A stretch of 64,000 nucleotides of DNA from Nageia nagi (lineage: Eukaryota > Pinophyta), in the NCBI GenBank assembly GCA_050084985.1, contig JBITNC010000001.1, forward strand, positions 68,200,001 to 68,264,000, in the 5' to 3' direction. The translations under genes were made by a program, and so were the position numbers. Every line of letters begins with the position of its first letter. Position 1 is the stretch's first letter. The notes under the pieces were generated by a model, which made no database searches, was not told the origin of the DNA, and saw only the letters and a program-made list of their open reading frames with translations. Shown here piece after piece: positions 46,520-57,637 of the stretch.

Positions 46520-48631
46520 TTTTTTGTGAAAATCAAGTCATCAATATAGAGCACAATAATGACAACTTGTCCACTCTTCCACCTCACATACACTTTGTTC
46601 TCCACCACACATCTAGAGAACCTTGAACTAATGAACGATATTCATTTTCTCATACCATTCTCTTGATGCTTGCTTCCACCCATATAATGATTTCTTTAGC
46701 TTGCGAATATGAGGATTGGACCCTACTTTTTCAATTCTTGGTGGTTGCTTCATGTAGATTTCCTCCTTCAAGTCACCAATGATAAATGCACTCTTCACAT
46801 ATGATTGGTGCATCTCCTAACCAAAACAAGAAGCCATATCTAGCACAAGGTGAATAGAATTCATGTGGGACATGAGAGCAAAGGTCTTATTTTGGTCAAT
46901 ATCTTTCTCCTTGTAATATCCCTTAGCTACCAATTGAGCCTTATGTTTCTCTACTTCACCTTTGATGTGTACTTGGTCTTAGAGACCCATTTACACCCAA
47001 CAATGTTTTTGCCATTTGGCCTTGGAAACAACTCCCATGTATAATTCCTCATTAATGCATCATACTCAATCTTCATAGCTACATCCCACTTGAGTTTCCC
47101 ATGAGCTTGTTTGAAAGTAGAAGGGTCCTCCCCTATGTTAATCTCAGTAAATTTACCTAATGAACTTCTCCACGAGTCCTCCCTTAACATTATGCAAGTC
47201 TAATAACTCACATGAAGCATCCCTCAAGGTAGACTTAGCCCACAAAGATCTCTATTTTATATCTGAAGACTATATTGCAACCACATCCACCATACGAGTA
47301 GTGTGACCATGATCATCAAGCCCATGTTTTCCATGATGAGCCACATTATTACCATTATCGCTATGAGAATCACCATTTCCATCATCTAAACAAAGACGAC
47401 CATCTCCACTATCATTGTGAGAATTGTCATTCTCACCATATAAGTGAAGACCATCATCTCCACCACCATCTCCATCCTCAAAATGAAGGTCCCTCTCATG
47501 TCCATCACCATGTGCGCCATGACGTCCACCATGCACACCATGAGACATGTCATTATATAAGAAGAAGAAAACCACATAGAATTTGATGAAGACTTCACAC
47601 CAAGAAGCTCCAGTAGATTAGAAGAATCCACATGTGTAGAACGGGTTTCCTTATCAAACCTCACATCCCTAATTTGAAAAATCTTTTATGCCACTCGATA
47701 CCAAAACCTATATCCCTTGGATACCTCATTGTACCCACAAAGATGCACTTCTTACTTGTTGGTTACAATTTGGTTCTCCTCATATCTTGAATATGCACAC
47801 AATTATCACAACCAAATGCTCTCAAGTGATCCACAATTGGCTTGATCCGCTTCACATCTCTTTTAGTGTCATGCCTCTTAAGACCCTAGTAGGTGAGTGG
47901 TTCAATATATAGCATGCACATGCAACTACCTCACTTTGCAATCTCAAACCAATATTCCCTCTATGAATCATTTATCTAGCCATCTCAACAAGCACCCTAT
48001 TCTTCCTCCCATCTACCCCATTTAGTTGTGAAGTATAGGATGTGGTATTTTACTAAATAATGCCATGTTGCTTCCAAAATGAATCAAAATCATTGCTCAT
48101 ATATTCACCTCAATTATAAATTCGCAAAAACTTGATGAATCTATCACATTGCTTCTCTACCATAGCCTTGAACATCTTAAAATGTTCCAAAACATCACTC
48201 TTAAATTTCAAAAAGTAAACCGACACCTTTCAAGAGTAATCATCAATGAAAGAGAGAATGTATCTAGATCCACCATGCGAAGCCACACTCATAGGACAAC
48301 ACAAATTTGAATGAATCAACTTCAACAAAGTAGGAAATCTGTTTTTCGAACTTGAAATGCATTTCTATGATGTTTTCCAAGCATACAACCCTCACAAACA
48401 CTGCTAGGAGAAGAAAGAGATAAATGGCATACCTTCCACAAATCCCTTTTGGCACATAAAATAGAGTGATCCATGGTTCAATTGTCCCATCTTCAAATGC
48501 TATGAATTTCTCACATCATCAGTCTTGATAAGCAATGCATGAAAACCTTTTGCGGGACTATTTTGTGGAATTTATCAAGCTTTAATAGTTTCAATGCTTC
48601 ATCAACCATTCTAATAGCAATGAGTTTGAAG
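46520..48631 (-). pseudogene. Copia D integrase and N-terminal reverse transcriptase
   Basis: On the - strand the region contains degraded integrase (about 48,631-47,650), then a low-complexity Gly/His/Asp linker (47,575-47,270), then the RT N-terminus (MKIEYDALMRNYTWELFPRP, GCKWVSKTKYTSKVK at 47,085-46,951). Next come KSAFIIGDLKEEIYMKQPP and KLKKSLYGWKQASREWYEK (46,800-46,630) and finally the catalytic LYIDDLIF near 46,560. There the sequence is cut by element E. Multiple stops and frameshifts are present. Confidence 0.8.
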
Positions 48632-49571
48632 TTACCCCTTAGTATTGTTGATGCTGACCTTATCCTTGAAGAATCCTACTTTTTCCTCAGCTTGAGTCAA
48701 TTGATACGAAAATAGCAAATTGACATTTAATCCTTGTACATAAAAGACATTTTGCATTTGCCCATCTTTGTGCTTCACATCTTTGATTCCGACAATTACA
48801 AGATTCTCATTATTGGTTTTTTTCACAACTACACCACCACTCTTGCCATGCTCGTAGTAAAAAAACGAACTATTGTTCATGGTCATAAAGTGAGGCACCT
48901 AAATCAATGTACCAATCCTCATTAGAAGAAAAGGTTCTAGCTGCATAGGAATAAGAAAATGTTATCTTCTCCTCATCAAAGGTCCTTGCTATCATCGTGC
49001 CATAGGAGAAGTCCCCTTAGAAGATCCACCCTTCAAATCCTATATCTTTTTTTGAAGGTCCTTCATTTTCTCTCAACAGTCCTTTTTATGATTTGGCTTA
49101 CCACAATAATAACATCCTTTCTTGTCCTTGGGTCCATTATTTTTCTTTTCATCTTGATTCTTTTTGCCTTTGCCTTGAACCTTACCCTCACCCTCTTTAA
49201 GAATACCAAGCAAATTAGACACTAAATGCCCAAAACTACTAAGCAAATTGTTAAGAATACTCTCAACAATGTCTTTCTCGTCCTTACCTCTTAAAATCCT
49301 TTAATAAAAGATAGCATATGAAAATTTCTATTGAAAAATGCACTCACCAAGTCAAAATCTTGCAGTGGGATAGAAGTCATCTTGTTGCAGAACTTGACAA
49401 TCCTTTCAGCTAAAGCTTTCGCAAAGATCTCATTCAACATTTCCCATAGTTTCCTTGTCTTGGATGGGTGCTTATTGGCCAAATATTGCAACTTCAGTTT
49501 CATGTTTATCACCAATATTACCCATGTAGTACTTCATTGTTCTCTTCTCTAACCTTCTTGGTAGGGGACAT
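48632..49571 (-). pseudogene. Copia D gag and protease remnant
   Basis: Likely gag start at 49571 (MSPTKKVREENNEVLHG), with a frameshift into MKLKLQYLANKHPSKTRKLW and FNRNFHMLSFIKGF. A zinc knuckle with the spacing CYYCGKPNHKKDC is readable near 49,125-49,085. The protease site near 48,910 reads DLG instead of DSG (one C-to-T change), then FMTMNNSSFFYYEH and VFYVQGLNVNLLFSYQL. The order gag, knuckle, protease is as expected for copia. Confidence 0.75.
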
Positions 49572-50251
49572 TGCAATAGTATGCCCCAAAGTTTGAGCAA
49601 TTAGGATCAATTTCACCTCACTTGAAATCAAAAAGTTAAAGGATTTGCAATAAAGCTATAAACCAAGGGGTTTTCTGCATTTTTTTGAAAAATATGTTAT
49701 TAAATGTGAAAATAAATTACACCAATGCTTAGAGCTAAAAATGTGCACAGTTTAAAAAATCATTGAAAACTTCACACGGATCAAGAGATATGACCTTTGA
49801 AAGTTTGCGAAAAACTAGCACATATTAGCGAAAAATGAATAGAATGAACTTGTTACAGTCTACCATGTGGCAACGATAATGTAAATCTGGGAGTTTTTCA
49901 GTGGTGATTTTGGAGGTCAAAGCAATATTTCTTGAAAAAGTGCAAAACAACTACCCTTGCCAATTTTTTGCATAGATTTTGAATCTATAATCAGAATTGT
50001 GAAATTCCTCATGGATCTCTCAAATTTTGCAATTTCTCCCAAAACTTCTTTTGGTGATAACTTTGTCGAAAAAAGCTGAATTTTGGACCGCACATTCAAA
50101 ACATCCTCTTCTTCAATCCCATTGGACTAAATTGACTCCTTATATCCTAAACTCCATAAATTCCAAAAATACTTTGAGCATCTGTTGAAAATTTGAAAAC
50201 CGTAATCCTTCAATTGCTCCTTGATGGAATGTCCTAATAGCTCCTGTACCA
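49572..50251 (-). other. Leader and primer-site-like sequence of copia D
   Basis: Untranslated leader between the 5' LTR and gag; no gene seen. Directly next to the LTR, TGGTACAGGAGC (50251-50240, - strand) resembles TGGTATCAGAGC with an indel shift. It may be the decayed primer binding site. Confidence 0.5.
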
Positions 50252-50641
50252 TGCATAATTATGCAATATTGTTGAAGAATTGAACACCTTGAACAGTTCA
50301 CACAAAGAATATTATAACAAAAAAAGCACAACAATATATGATAGGTGGTTAATCCTTAAGGGATATCGCAATAATAATGGGTGATCAAAATGATCTGCTT
50401 ACACTTTTGGCTAGGAGTGACCTTTAAATAGGCTCAAGAACTCCTACCAATCCATATGACTTAACCATAATTGTTGGCTTATACAACAACTTGTTATAAT
50501 CTCAACTGGTGGTTGATCATCAATACAGTGATCTATCTATACATATGTATGTTCAGTAGGAGTTAAGCATTTGATCATAGTATTAATAAATACTTATTAA
50601 TAAACACAAGACCTACAATAAGTCTAAGTTAGCATCCAACA
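50252..50641 (-). repeat. 5' LTR of copia D (~390 bp)
   Basis: On the - strand it begins TGTTGGATGCTAACTTAG and contains the same landmarks as the 3' LTR (TAGGAGTTCTTGAGCC, CCTATTTAAAGGTCAC). It ends TTGCATAATTATGCA next to the primer-site-like word. Confidence 0.72.
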
Positions 50642-50785
50642 AATTTGTATACTTATTGTCAAACTCCTTTTTAGAGAAATGAATATATGAAACACAAAAG
50701 GATTTGCTGGTATCTCTCACTATGTCAAGCTTGAATTAGATTTCTATGCTAGCTATCCTTTTAGTGACAAAATGCATGTTACAGT

Positions 50786-51190
50786 ATATAAATTTGATAT
50801 GTTGGACATGGTAGAGTAGCTTGTTCTCTGGTCCTCGAGTTCTACATTATGGTTCATTAAAGGATATGAAGAGCTGTTATGTCAGTGTCTTCATGTCTGT
50901 CTCTGGAAGAAATAGGATTTACGAGATGTTTACAATTTTAAATTAAACAAATCAAATACAAGAAATGGGTTCATGGGAACAGCTATTAATATTAATCGTT
51001 TTATATTCAGTATATAGTTTCTACATACTTGAAAAGGATGGATGCCATCACAATATCCTAGTTGTAATTTACCAGATAAAATGTTGATTCTGTTATATTA
51101 AATTCAAGAACCATCACAATATGCTAGTTGTAATTTACAAGATAAGATGTTGATTCTGTTATATTAAATTCAGAAACTATTTTAAGTCAT
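50786..51190. repeat. 405-bp direct duplication, copy 1
   Basis: Nearly identical to 52,147-52,552 (about 97% by eye): both run from ATATAAATTTGATATGTTGG to CTATTTTAAGTCAT. Each copy holds an internal ~75-bp tandem repeat (CACAATATGCTAGTTGTAAT type). The copies flank a probable solo LTR inside the proposed MED22 intron. Confidence 0.9.
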
Positions 51191-51259
51191 GCAAATACAC
51201 AATCACTTTAAGACATAATAGGAATAGAACTGAATTTTTTGTCTTTCATACTTGTTTTT

Positions 51260-52146
51260 TGTTGAATATGGATGGCGATCACACCCAACACTCCACAACA
51301 ATAGAACACTACAACTTGTATAAGCAAAGGCACAATCAAAGTATGCTAAACAGATCTCTCATTAAACTTGAGAACACACAAATATTGCTTACACAATTAG
51401 ACACATCACTGCAGGACCTTGGCTATATGTAGACAGCTTCAGATCTGGTTGTATAAGGATATTGTGTCTTTAGATTTTGTATTTTGCTCTTTTCTAACAA
51501 TTGGTCCAATCCCTAACTCACAGTCCTTTATTTTTGAGTGCAAATGGGTGTACAAAACACTGAATCTTCAAACATGGAAGCACAAATACAGACCTTGAAT
51601 AGATCTGTCCTCAAATGGGTAAATAGTCTCCAGATCTCTCCTCCAATCCGTTAGATTAAATCTAATGGGAACCCCTCTAAAAAATCCTTAAAAAAATACT
51701 AAGACCCAAGAGCATGCAAGTTCTCCAAGTTCTCTACCAAAATCAGCCCTCACCAAATGACTAGCTCTTCCTCTTATATAGCCTTGGAAGTCTTAATTTA
51801 AACCTCTTACCTCATAATAGTTATAAATCCTCTCTTATGGCAGTTACAAAAGCATTAAATAATACCTTGGACTTTGACCTCATAACAGTTACTTTTACCA
51901 AAATGGTAGTTACAAATAGTAGAGACATTTAATACTGCCTTATCATCTCAACCATCAAACTAAAAACGTGTATTAAGTCAATGACATTAATTAATACTTT
52001 TGTTCTTGTCTCAAAACTATTCTAAATACATAACCAACTCCCTAAACACTTATACTAACAATAAAACTTCTTAAAACACACTAACCCACCCCTTAGAAGC
52101 CTAGAAACACAATAAAACATAAATTAAAATATTGTGGGACATTACA
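51260..52146 (-). mobile_element. Probable solo gypsy-type LTR
   Basis: On the - strand it begins TGTAATGTCCCACAATATT and ends ATATTCAACA, with a TATA-like CTATATAAGAGG near 51,780. The TGTAA(C/T)G(T)CCC start is common in plant gypsy LTRs and resembles the LTR at 54,284. No clear target duplication is visible and the lower boundary is uncertain. No internal coding region follows. Confidence 0.45.
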
Positions 52147-52552
52147 ATATAAATTTGATATGTTGGACATGGTAGAGTAGCTTGTTCTCTGGTCCTCGAG
52201 TTCTGCATTGTGGTTCATTAAAGGATATGAAGAGCTGTTATGTCAGTGTCTTCATGTCTATCTCTGGAAGAAATAGGATTTACGAGATGTCTACAATTTT
52301 AAATTAAACAAATCAAATACAAGAAATGGGTTCATGGGAACAGCTATTAATATTAATCTTTTTATATTTCAGTATATAGTTTCTACATACTTGAAAAGGA
52401 TGGATGCCATCACAATATCCAAGTTGTAATTTACCAGATAAAATGTTGATTCTGTCTTATTAAATTCAGGAACCATGACAATATGCTAGCTGTAATTTAC
52501 AAGATAAAATGTTGATTCTGTTATATTAAATTCAGGAACTATTTTAAGTCAT
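52147..52552. repeat. 405-bp direct duplication, copy 2
   Basis: Partner of 50,786-51,190. It starts exactly at the edge of the putative solo LTR and ends about 113 bp before the MED22 coding exon. Confidence 0.9.
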
Positions 52553-52673
52553 ATGAAGAAGCATTATAACAATCAATTTTGTTAGCTTACTGAAGTTGTA
52601 ATACTTTGGTTACTATGTTGCTGAAATGTTTATTGAGATTGTAACGTTCATGTTTGCTGCTGTAGGATTTCCC

Positions 52674-52859
52674 ATGAATAAGCCAGTGGTAGGTGGTGTG
52701 GGAGGTGCAGGTATTGGACTAGGTGCAAGAGTTACCACTGGTCCTACTGTTGCAGCTGCTCAAGCTGCAGCTCAGAAGCAGAAATCTCTATCACAAAGGG
52801 TAGATACAGACATAAATACTATCTTAGATAATTTTTCTCACCTTATTAAAGCTGCAAGG
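52674..52859 (+). CDS. MED22: MED22, first coding exon (Mediator subunit 22)
   Basis: Start codon at 52674 in an exon that begins at 52666 after the acceptor CTGCTGTAG and ends at 52859 before the donor GTAAGA. It gives 62 codons: a Gly/Val-rich start (MNKPVVGGVGGAGIGLG), an Ala/Gln stretch (AAAQAAAQKQKSLSQRV), then VDTDINTILDNFSHLIKAAR. Plant MED22 proteins start MNKG with Gly/Ala runs and continue QKQK.LLQ.VDTDI...VDNF...VNVAR, so the match is strong. MED22 (Surf5 family) belongs to the Mediator head module, which links transcription factors to RNA polymerase II in the nucleus. The intron phase is 0 and the next exon continues in frame at 63,919. The exon is intact with no stop, so the gene looks functional. 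The plant protein is about 150 residues, so roughly half is visible here. Confidence 0.88.
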
Positions 52860-53572
52860 GTAAGATGCAATCTTTTTTCCCTTATGAATTTTCCTTCATA
52901 TCCGTTGACTGTTGAAAAATGAACAAATTTTCATATATTAGGAGTTTTTTATCAATTCTTGAAAATTATCGTACAGAATTTATGCCTTTATTTTTTTGAT
53001 AATAGGGGTAAATTATATTATCAAAAAGCGATGGGTTTTAATAGGGTCCCAAAACCTATGATAAAAGTGGTTTCAACACGAAACCTACTACCCAACTATA
53101 CTTGGTGGTAGCTAACATAAATTGCTATACAAATATTGTACTAAAGTACTAACTAACCAAATTCAAATGCTATCCAGCTATAACATGTTGATAGCCAAAA
53201 TGTAGCCTACTTTATCAAAAAAATTGCTAGAATAGGATCATCAATCTGTTACAACTATAGCCAAGTTGCATCTGAGTTACAACTGTATTGTGGCCTAACT
53301 GCATCTTTGTCACTTGAATTTTTTAATCTAGAAAACCTTTGCTTAGCCCAAAGGTGGATTAAGTACTAATGACATGATCTAGAGTGAGCTGATGACCATT
53401 TAAAAGGTCCTTCTTTGTCATTTTTACTTTGACTTCATTTTTGGATGGATGATCGATGTGGGCTTTTACCTATATTAAGAGTTTTCCTATGGTTCGTCAT
53501 TTGCCTTAGTGGGATTTCATCCTTGTCTCCCCTATTTTCCTGTTGCATTTCCGTAACATGATTGTCCTCCTT

Positions 53573-54283
53573 TCAAGCTCTTTTCCTTTGTTTAGACATT
53601 TCGCCAAATTTCTCATTCATCACTTTCTCCACATCCATGGATTCATCCTCCAAACTAGAGTCACTATTATTAGATACAATAGCAGTTAGATCAGAACATG
53701 GGTTCTTAGTTACCAAGCTATTTTGTTGGCTAGATTGTTTCTATTGTGAATATGGAGGGTTTCTATTATGACCCTGTTACTTCTTCTTATCATTTTGTCA
53801 TTGAACTGTTTTCCATCCTTGTTCACCTTGCTTATTCTCGTTTTTTTGTTGACATTCTTTCGCATAATGATCGAATTGCTTACAAATCCCACATTTGAAC
53901 GGTAAGTTTTCATAAATAATCTCTTGTTCCCATATACCACCATCATCTTCCTCAATAAGCGTTGTTCTCTTGAGTTCCCTAGTAATATCAAGATTCATAC
54001 AGAATCTTGCTTCTATCATTCTTGATCGCAACCTTGTCACTTTCTCAATTGAAACAACCGAACCAATTCCTTTAGCAATGCTAGCAAGGATATTAGAATT
54101 CCAATATTCCATTGGGAGATTTAGGAGTGAAACATAGGTGGGGATTAGGTCAAAAATTTCCTTCTTTGGGTGGAATACTTTATACAATTGTTTTAGAACC
54201 AAACCTTTCTTGCCAAGGAACCAAGGTCCTAAGTCTAGAACTTTTTGCATATTTTCCTCACATTTGAATTTGAAAAGTAAAAA
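53573..54283 (-). pseudogene. DUF4283 ORF1, C-terminal half with CCHC zinc knuckle
   Basis: Reads FLLFKFKCEENMQKVLDLGP, WFLGKKGLVLKQL, IPTYVSLLNLPMEYWN and IEKVTRLRSRMIEARFCMNL, then the zinc knuckle CGICKQFDHYAKEC (C-x2-C-x4-H-x4-C). After a TGA at 53800-53798 the same frame continues with two more stops through an Asp/Ser/Asn-rich tail (SSLEDESMDVEKV) to a TGA at 53,573. This is the order of plant LINE ORF1 / DUF4283 proteins, which are thought to bind retroelement RNA. Coding sequence upstream of 54,283 (to 54,334) belongs to the inserted LTR, not to ORF1. The true N-terminal half is at 55,453-55,778. Confidence 0.78.
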
Positions 54284-55447
54284 TGTAACGTTCCCAATTT
54301 CGAGAAACCTTGTAGATAGCATAACTTTTGTCACAATCTAAGGATCGCCGGTTTGTCTTCTGAAATGGATAGAAAATCTCGTGCCAATCGTTTTTACAAG
54401 GTCACACAACATGGTTCTGCCAAGAAATGAGGGAGATATGGGCTTCGAAGATTCGCCGCCAGAGCCAATTTCTACTATCGTGTGCGTGGGACCCACTTTA
54501 TTAATATTATATTTAGTGTCGTTTGTGACACTTAAAATTAATGGTCTGACCCTATGAGGGGTATTAGGAGTGAATTTTATTTAGATTATAAGTTTTTGTT
54601 ATTTTATAATAAAAGTGGGCCATGTTTTGTAATAAGGAAATATATTATTCCTTAATTTCCCAACATCTAGCTTAGGAGGAGTCATTTGTCACTTAGGAGT
54701 TATTTATATTCCTAGGTTGGGTCGGCCAACCACAACTTAGAATTGGGCTTCTCCTAGCTCACTATACAAGGGAAGTGAGCATCTCATTTGAAGGTATCAT
54801 TCATTGTACATTTGATCTTTTGATATTTCGGAGTTGGGATGCTCCCCTCTCTTCCTTCTATGGTCTAGGGCTGCTCCGTAGCCTAGAAGTGGCAAATTTG
54901 CTATTCTCACATAAGGAAGTTTGCGTCATACTTGGGAGTCATTCTAGCACTTGTGCCAGCCTTTGGGGAGACCTTGGGAGCCTTGTGCCAACCCTCCTAA
55001 GCACTAGGAGTGCTGTGCCAGCCCTTGGGAGTCTTGGGCAATGCCTTAAAACTTGTTATAAGCTTGTTACAGACCTACACTTAATTCTTGGTTATTGTAT
55101 ATGATATTTTGGCTCTCATATTGATTTGATGTGTGAATAAATGCTCTTTCATTATTGTTGTACTATTATCAATGTTCATGAATGGGAATGCATGAGAATT
55201 AAGGTCTTTGGATGCATAATTTTTTTACATAACAGACCTAGTTTGTGCCCTAGTTTGGATGGTTTTGCATGACATAAGAGCATTATTTCTGTATATCAAA
55301 CCTAATTACTGTTGTGATAATTCAGTTTTGGAAGCATAATTAAGTGAATGAAAGCATTTACAGTTTTGCCCTAATCGATGAATGAATGCGGAATTGGAAT
55401 AAGTGAATTGTGCATGTTTAACTTGAGCCCTAGAAAGGCTCATTACG
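54284..55447 (+). mobile_element. Solo LTR (1,164 bp) inserted in DUF4283 ORF1
   Basis: It begins TGTAACGTTCCC and ends CTCATTACG (probably CATTACA with the last base changed, making inverted ends with TGTAACG). It is flanked by AAAAA at 54279-54283 and 55448-55452. Removing it joins the two halves of the DUF4283 frame, which proves an insertion. TATA-like CACTATACAAGG near 54,758 and GTGAATAAATG near 55,132 (poly-A signal-like) fit an LTR. No internal region is present, so it is a solo LTR, probably gypsy type. Confidence 0.7.
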
Positions 55448-55452
55448 AAAAA

Positions 55453-55778
55453 CTCCTTTGGAAGAGCCACCAGCTCCACTTTGTCTCTTGTGCACCATCT
55501 CTTGATCATTCATCTTTTAATCATATCCAAACTAAGCCTTATTCCCACAAATCATCCGACCAAAGTGAACTTCGGACGATCTTTTTATTGAGCAATGATA
55601 CTCTTAGGGACTTTGATTTGAATTTTATTTTCAGTAATAGTGGGCTCCAGGTCAATCTCTATTTCCTCCACAATCTTTGGCTATCCTGAGTAATAACATT
55701 CACTTATTCCTTTGGCGGTTTAGGGTTTGGTCTCTGCCTAGACTTGTTCATCACGTTGCGGATATCATTCAGCTGCAT
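55453..55778 (-). pseudogene. DUF4283 ORF1, N-terminal half
   Basis: Starts at ATG 55778-55776 (MQLNDIRNVMNKSRQRPNPK), hits a stop, and after a frame change reads EEIEIDLEPTITENKIQIKV, PKSIIAQ (stop), KDRPKFTLVG (stop), FVGIRLSLDMIKRWCTRDKV and ELVALPKEF. This parallels the other copy at 62.7 kb (LSLKIPHVITNQTAEHGHLS, GKLHGTWPNIDLIRRW). It continues at 54,283 once the LTR is removed. Confidence 0.7.
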
Positions 55779-55886
55779 TTCAGCCAAATTACAGCTTTGT
55801 TAAGTTGTAATCTGCTTTAAAATAGCAAGCCTGAGCTTCTGTTACAGCTTGCCTGCACTTCTGTTACAGTTCGCCCGTGCAACATT

Positions 55887-57637
55887 CAGAATTTTATACG
55901 TTTACAGATCATATATTGGGGTTGATTGATATGAGTTTTATGATACATTTTATTGTCATAATCAATTAATTTGGATTTTGGGAATCACTTTTGACTTGGA
56001 AAATATGTGGTGCCTATAAATAACATATTTTCTTTAGTGAGGTATTTTGTCTTAAGATCACATATTGTACTGATTGTTAGTTACATGTCCATTTTTCAAT
56101 AACCCAAATCACTTACCACTTGTTATCTCTGTGTACTGGTTCATCATGATGGTTTGAGAATTAAGTGTTGTATGCAGTCTTTTTGCTATGATTAAGAGTG
56201 ATCTTATTTTGTAACCATACTATTCTTTCTATCTCCATACATTTGGAATTTTACTCTACCGGAAGAGACCTTTGTACACTCGAATTTCACCACTCTGGTA
56301 GTGACTTTTTTTCCTCCGCTACTTGAATTTCACTACTGTTAATTGTTAGTTTGCTTGTATTCATCTGTGGACTAGTGATCCATTGCCACAACGCATCCAT
56401 TTTTTTGTCTTTGTTTCTTTTAATCTTTACCTACCTCAGGTCGAGTGTATTCTATCTCAAAAGAGAAGAAAACCCTCTACATTTATGTCTTCCCACTTTC
56501 TCTTACTTTACCTATTCTTCGCTTTTCCTCTAGAATACAATTCTAATTTCTGTCATTTGTCTTATTATGTAGAAGCAAGTGTCTTGCATTTTTCCTTTAC
56601 AGTTCATATGTTATAGGATTGTTGTATCATTTGTAACAATTTTTACTTCTAGAACATGAATTTTGAGTGTCTTTTAGAAAGTTTTGTAATGCTTCTTTAA
56701 TGATCTACCCTTTGTTGACACAACTTTTTGGTTATGAACTTTTATTCTATTAAGAAAATGAACAAATATTTCTTGTTTGCTTTTCACTAGATGCAAATTT
56801 CTTTTTAATGGAACATGTTCATGACATCTACCATACTTAAGCATGGTTTGCCCCTTTGTACAGGCTCAATGAAGGAATTATTGTAGCAACTGTCATAACA
56901 GATTGGGTTCTACTTGGGTGATGCATAAACCTTTATTAGATATAAAAAGAGAACATGAATAGTCATTTTCTTGACAATTATAAATATTCTTCAAACTAAA
57001 GACATATTCTCGAATATCAGTTCCCATGTTTAAGGTAAATGTTCAAGCCATAATCAATGAAATCAATTTTCCTACATTTAAATGATACATCAAAGATTTA
57101 TATTGCCAGGATGAGATCTAGTATGACATAAATTTTATCCATCACAAAATTTGCCATTCATTGGTCAATCTTGGAATTTGTACTTCCTTGAATGTATTAA
57201 TTCAGGCAAGAGCCTGTGTCGCATGGATAAACAATTTACACCTAGATTCAGTATAATAGCTACTAGCAATTGCAACCAAGTGCAATGGGTACGCTGCTTT
57301 CCAGGCAAAAACATTAATAATAAGTCGTATTTCTTAGTAAGATTTCTAATTGTAGTTGAAATATTATATAAATTATATTTTGTTAAAAGATTTCCAAACT
57401 CATTATGATCTTAATCCACACTTCAGTGAAGTTGAGTGACATTATATTTATGATAACAAATTCATAGCATTCGTACAATCAATCTCTTTTCCTTTATTGA
57501 GATTTAGATTTGTACTCTTATTAAAAACTTACGTATTAAATTACATTTTTCAGAATTCTACTTATTATTTACTAATGGATAGAACTTGTTTCAATAAAAA
57601 ATAAATGAAATGATACTAAGCTTTTAGTCTTGAATTT
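55887..57637 (+). other. MED22 intron sequence, no gene seen
   Basis: Mixed-composition DNA without recognisable coding region or transposon protein. A splice-acceptor-like TTTGTACAG lies at 56,865-56,873, but what follows does not match MED22. Treated as plain intron. Confidence 0.5.

Larger units (their letters stand above)
40514..50641 (-). mobile_element. Copia element D, decayed, interrupted by chromovirus E
   Basis: Ty1/copia element on the - strand within the proposed MED22 intron: 5' LTR 50,252-50,641, primer-site-like 50,240-50,251, leader, gag (from 49,571), protease, integrase, RT, RNase H (to about 41,395), 3' LTR 40,514-41,000. The RT is split by gypsy element E (about 42,046-46,519). 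Copia order is preserved on both sides of E. It belongs to a family distinct from A/B/C (different LTR, different gag). Confidence 0.85.
52984..55886 (-). mobile_element. ORF1-only non-LTR retroelement (DUF4283/zinc knuckle), split by a solo LTR
   Basis: On the - strand: short 5' UTR, ATG at 55778, DUF4283 N-terminal half (to 55,453), a 1,164-bp LTR insertion, DUF4283 second half and CCHC knuckle (54,283-53,798), a polar tail to 53,573, a 3' UTR, and an A-rich end (T7 on the + strand at 52,991-52,997). Flanking CAGAATTTAT (52974-52983) and CAGAATTTTAT (55887-55897) may be target duplications. No reverse transcriptase is present between ORF1 and the tail. Plant LINE ORF1 proteins often have this domain, hence the call. 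Confidence 0.65.

Noticed and set aside
54284-54334. First 17 codons of the 53,798-54,334 frame as the ORF1 start
   Set aside because: These bases belong to the inserted LTR; the real N-terminal half is at 55,453-55,778 beyond the insertion.
54775-55104. 109-codon frame with repeated Leu/Ser/Gly words
   Set aside because: Lies wholly within the solo LTR inserted in the DUF4283 ORF1; LTR sequence, not coding.
56865-56935. TTTGTACAG followed by GCTCAATGAAGG as the next MED22 exon
   Set aside because: The translation does not resemble MED22, whereas 63,919-63,984 matches residue by residue in the right phase.
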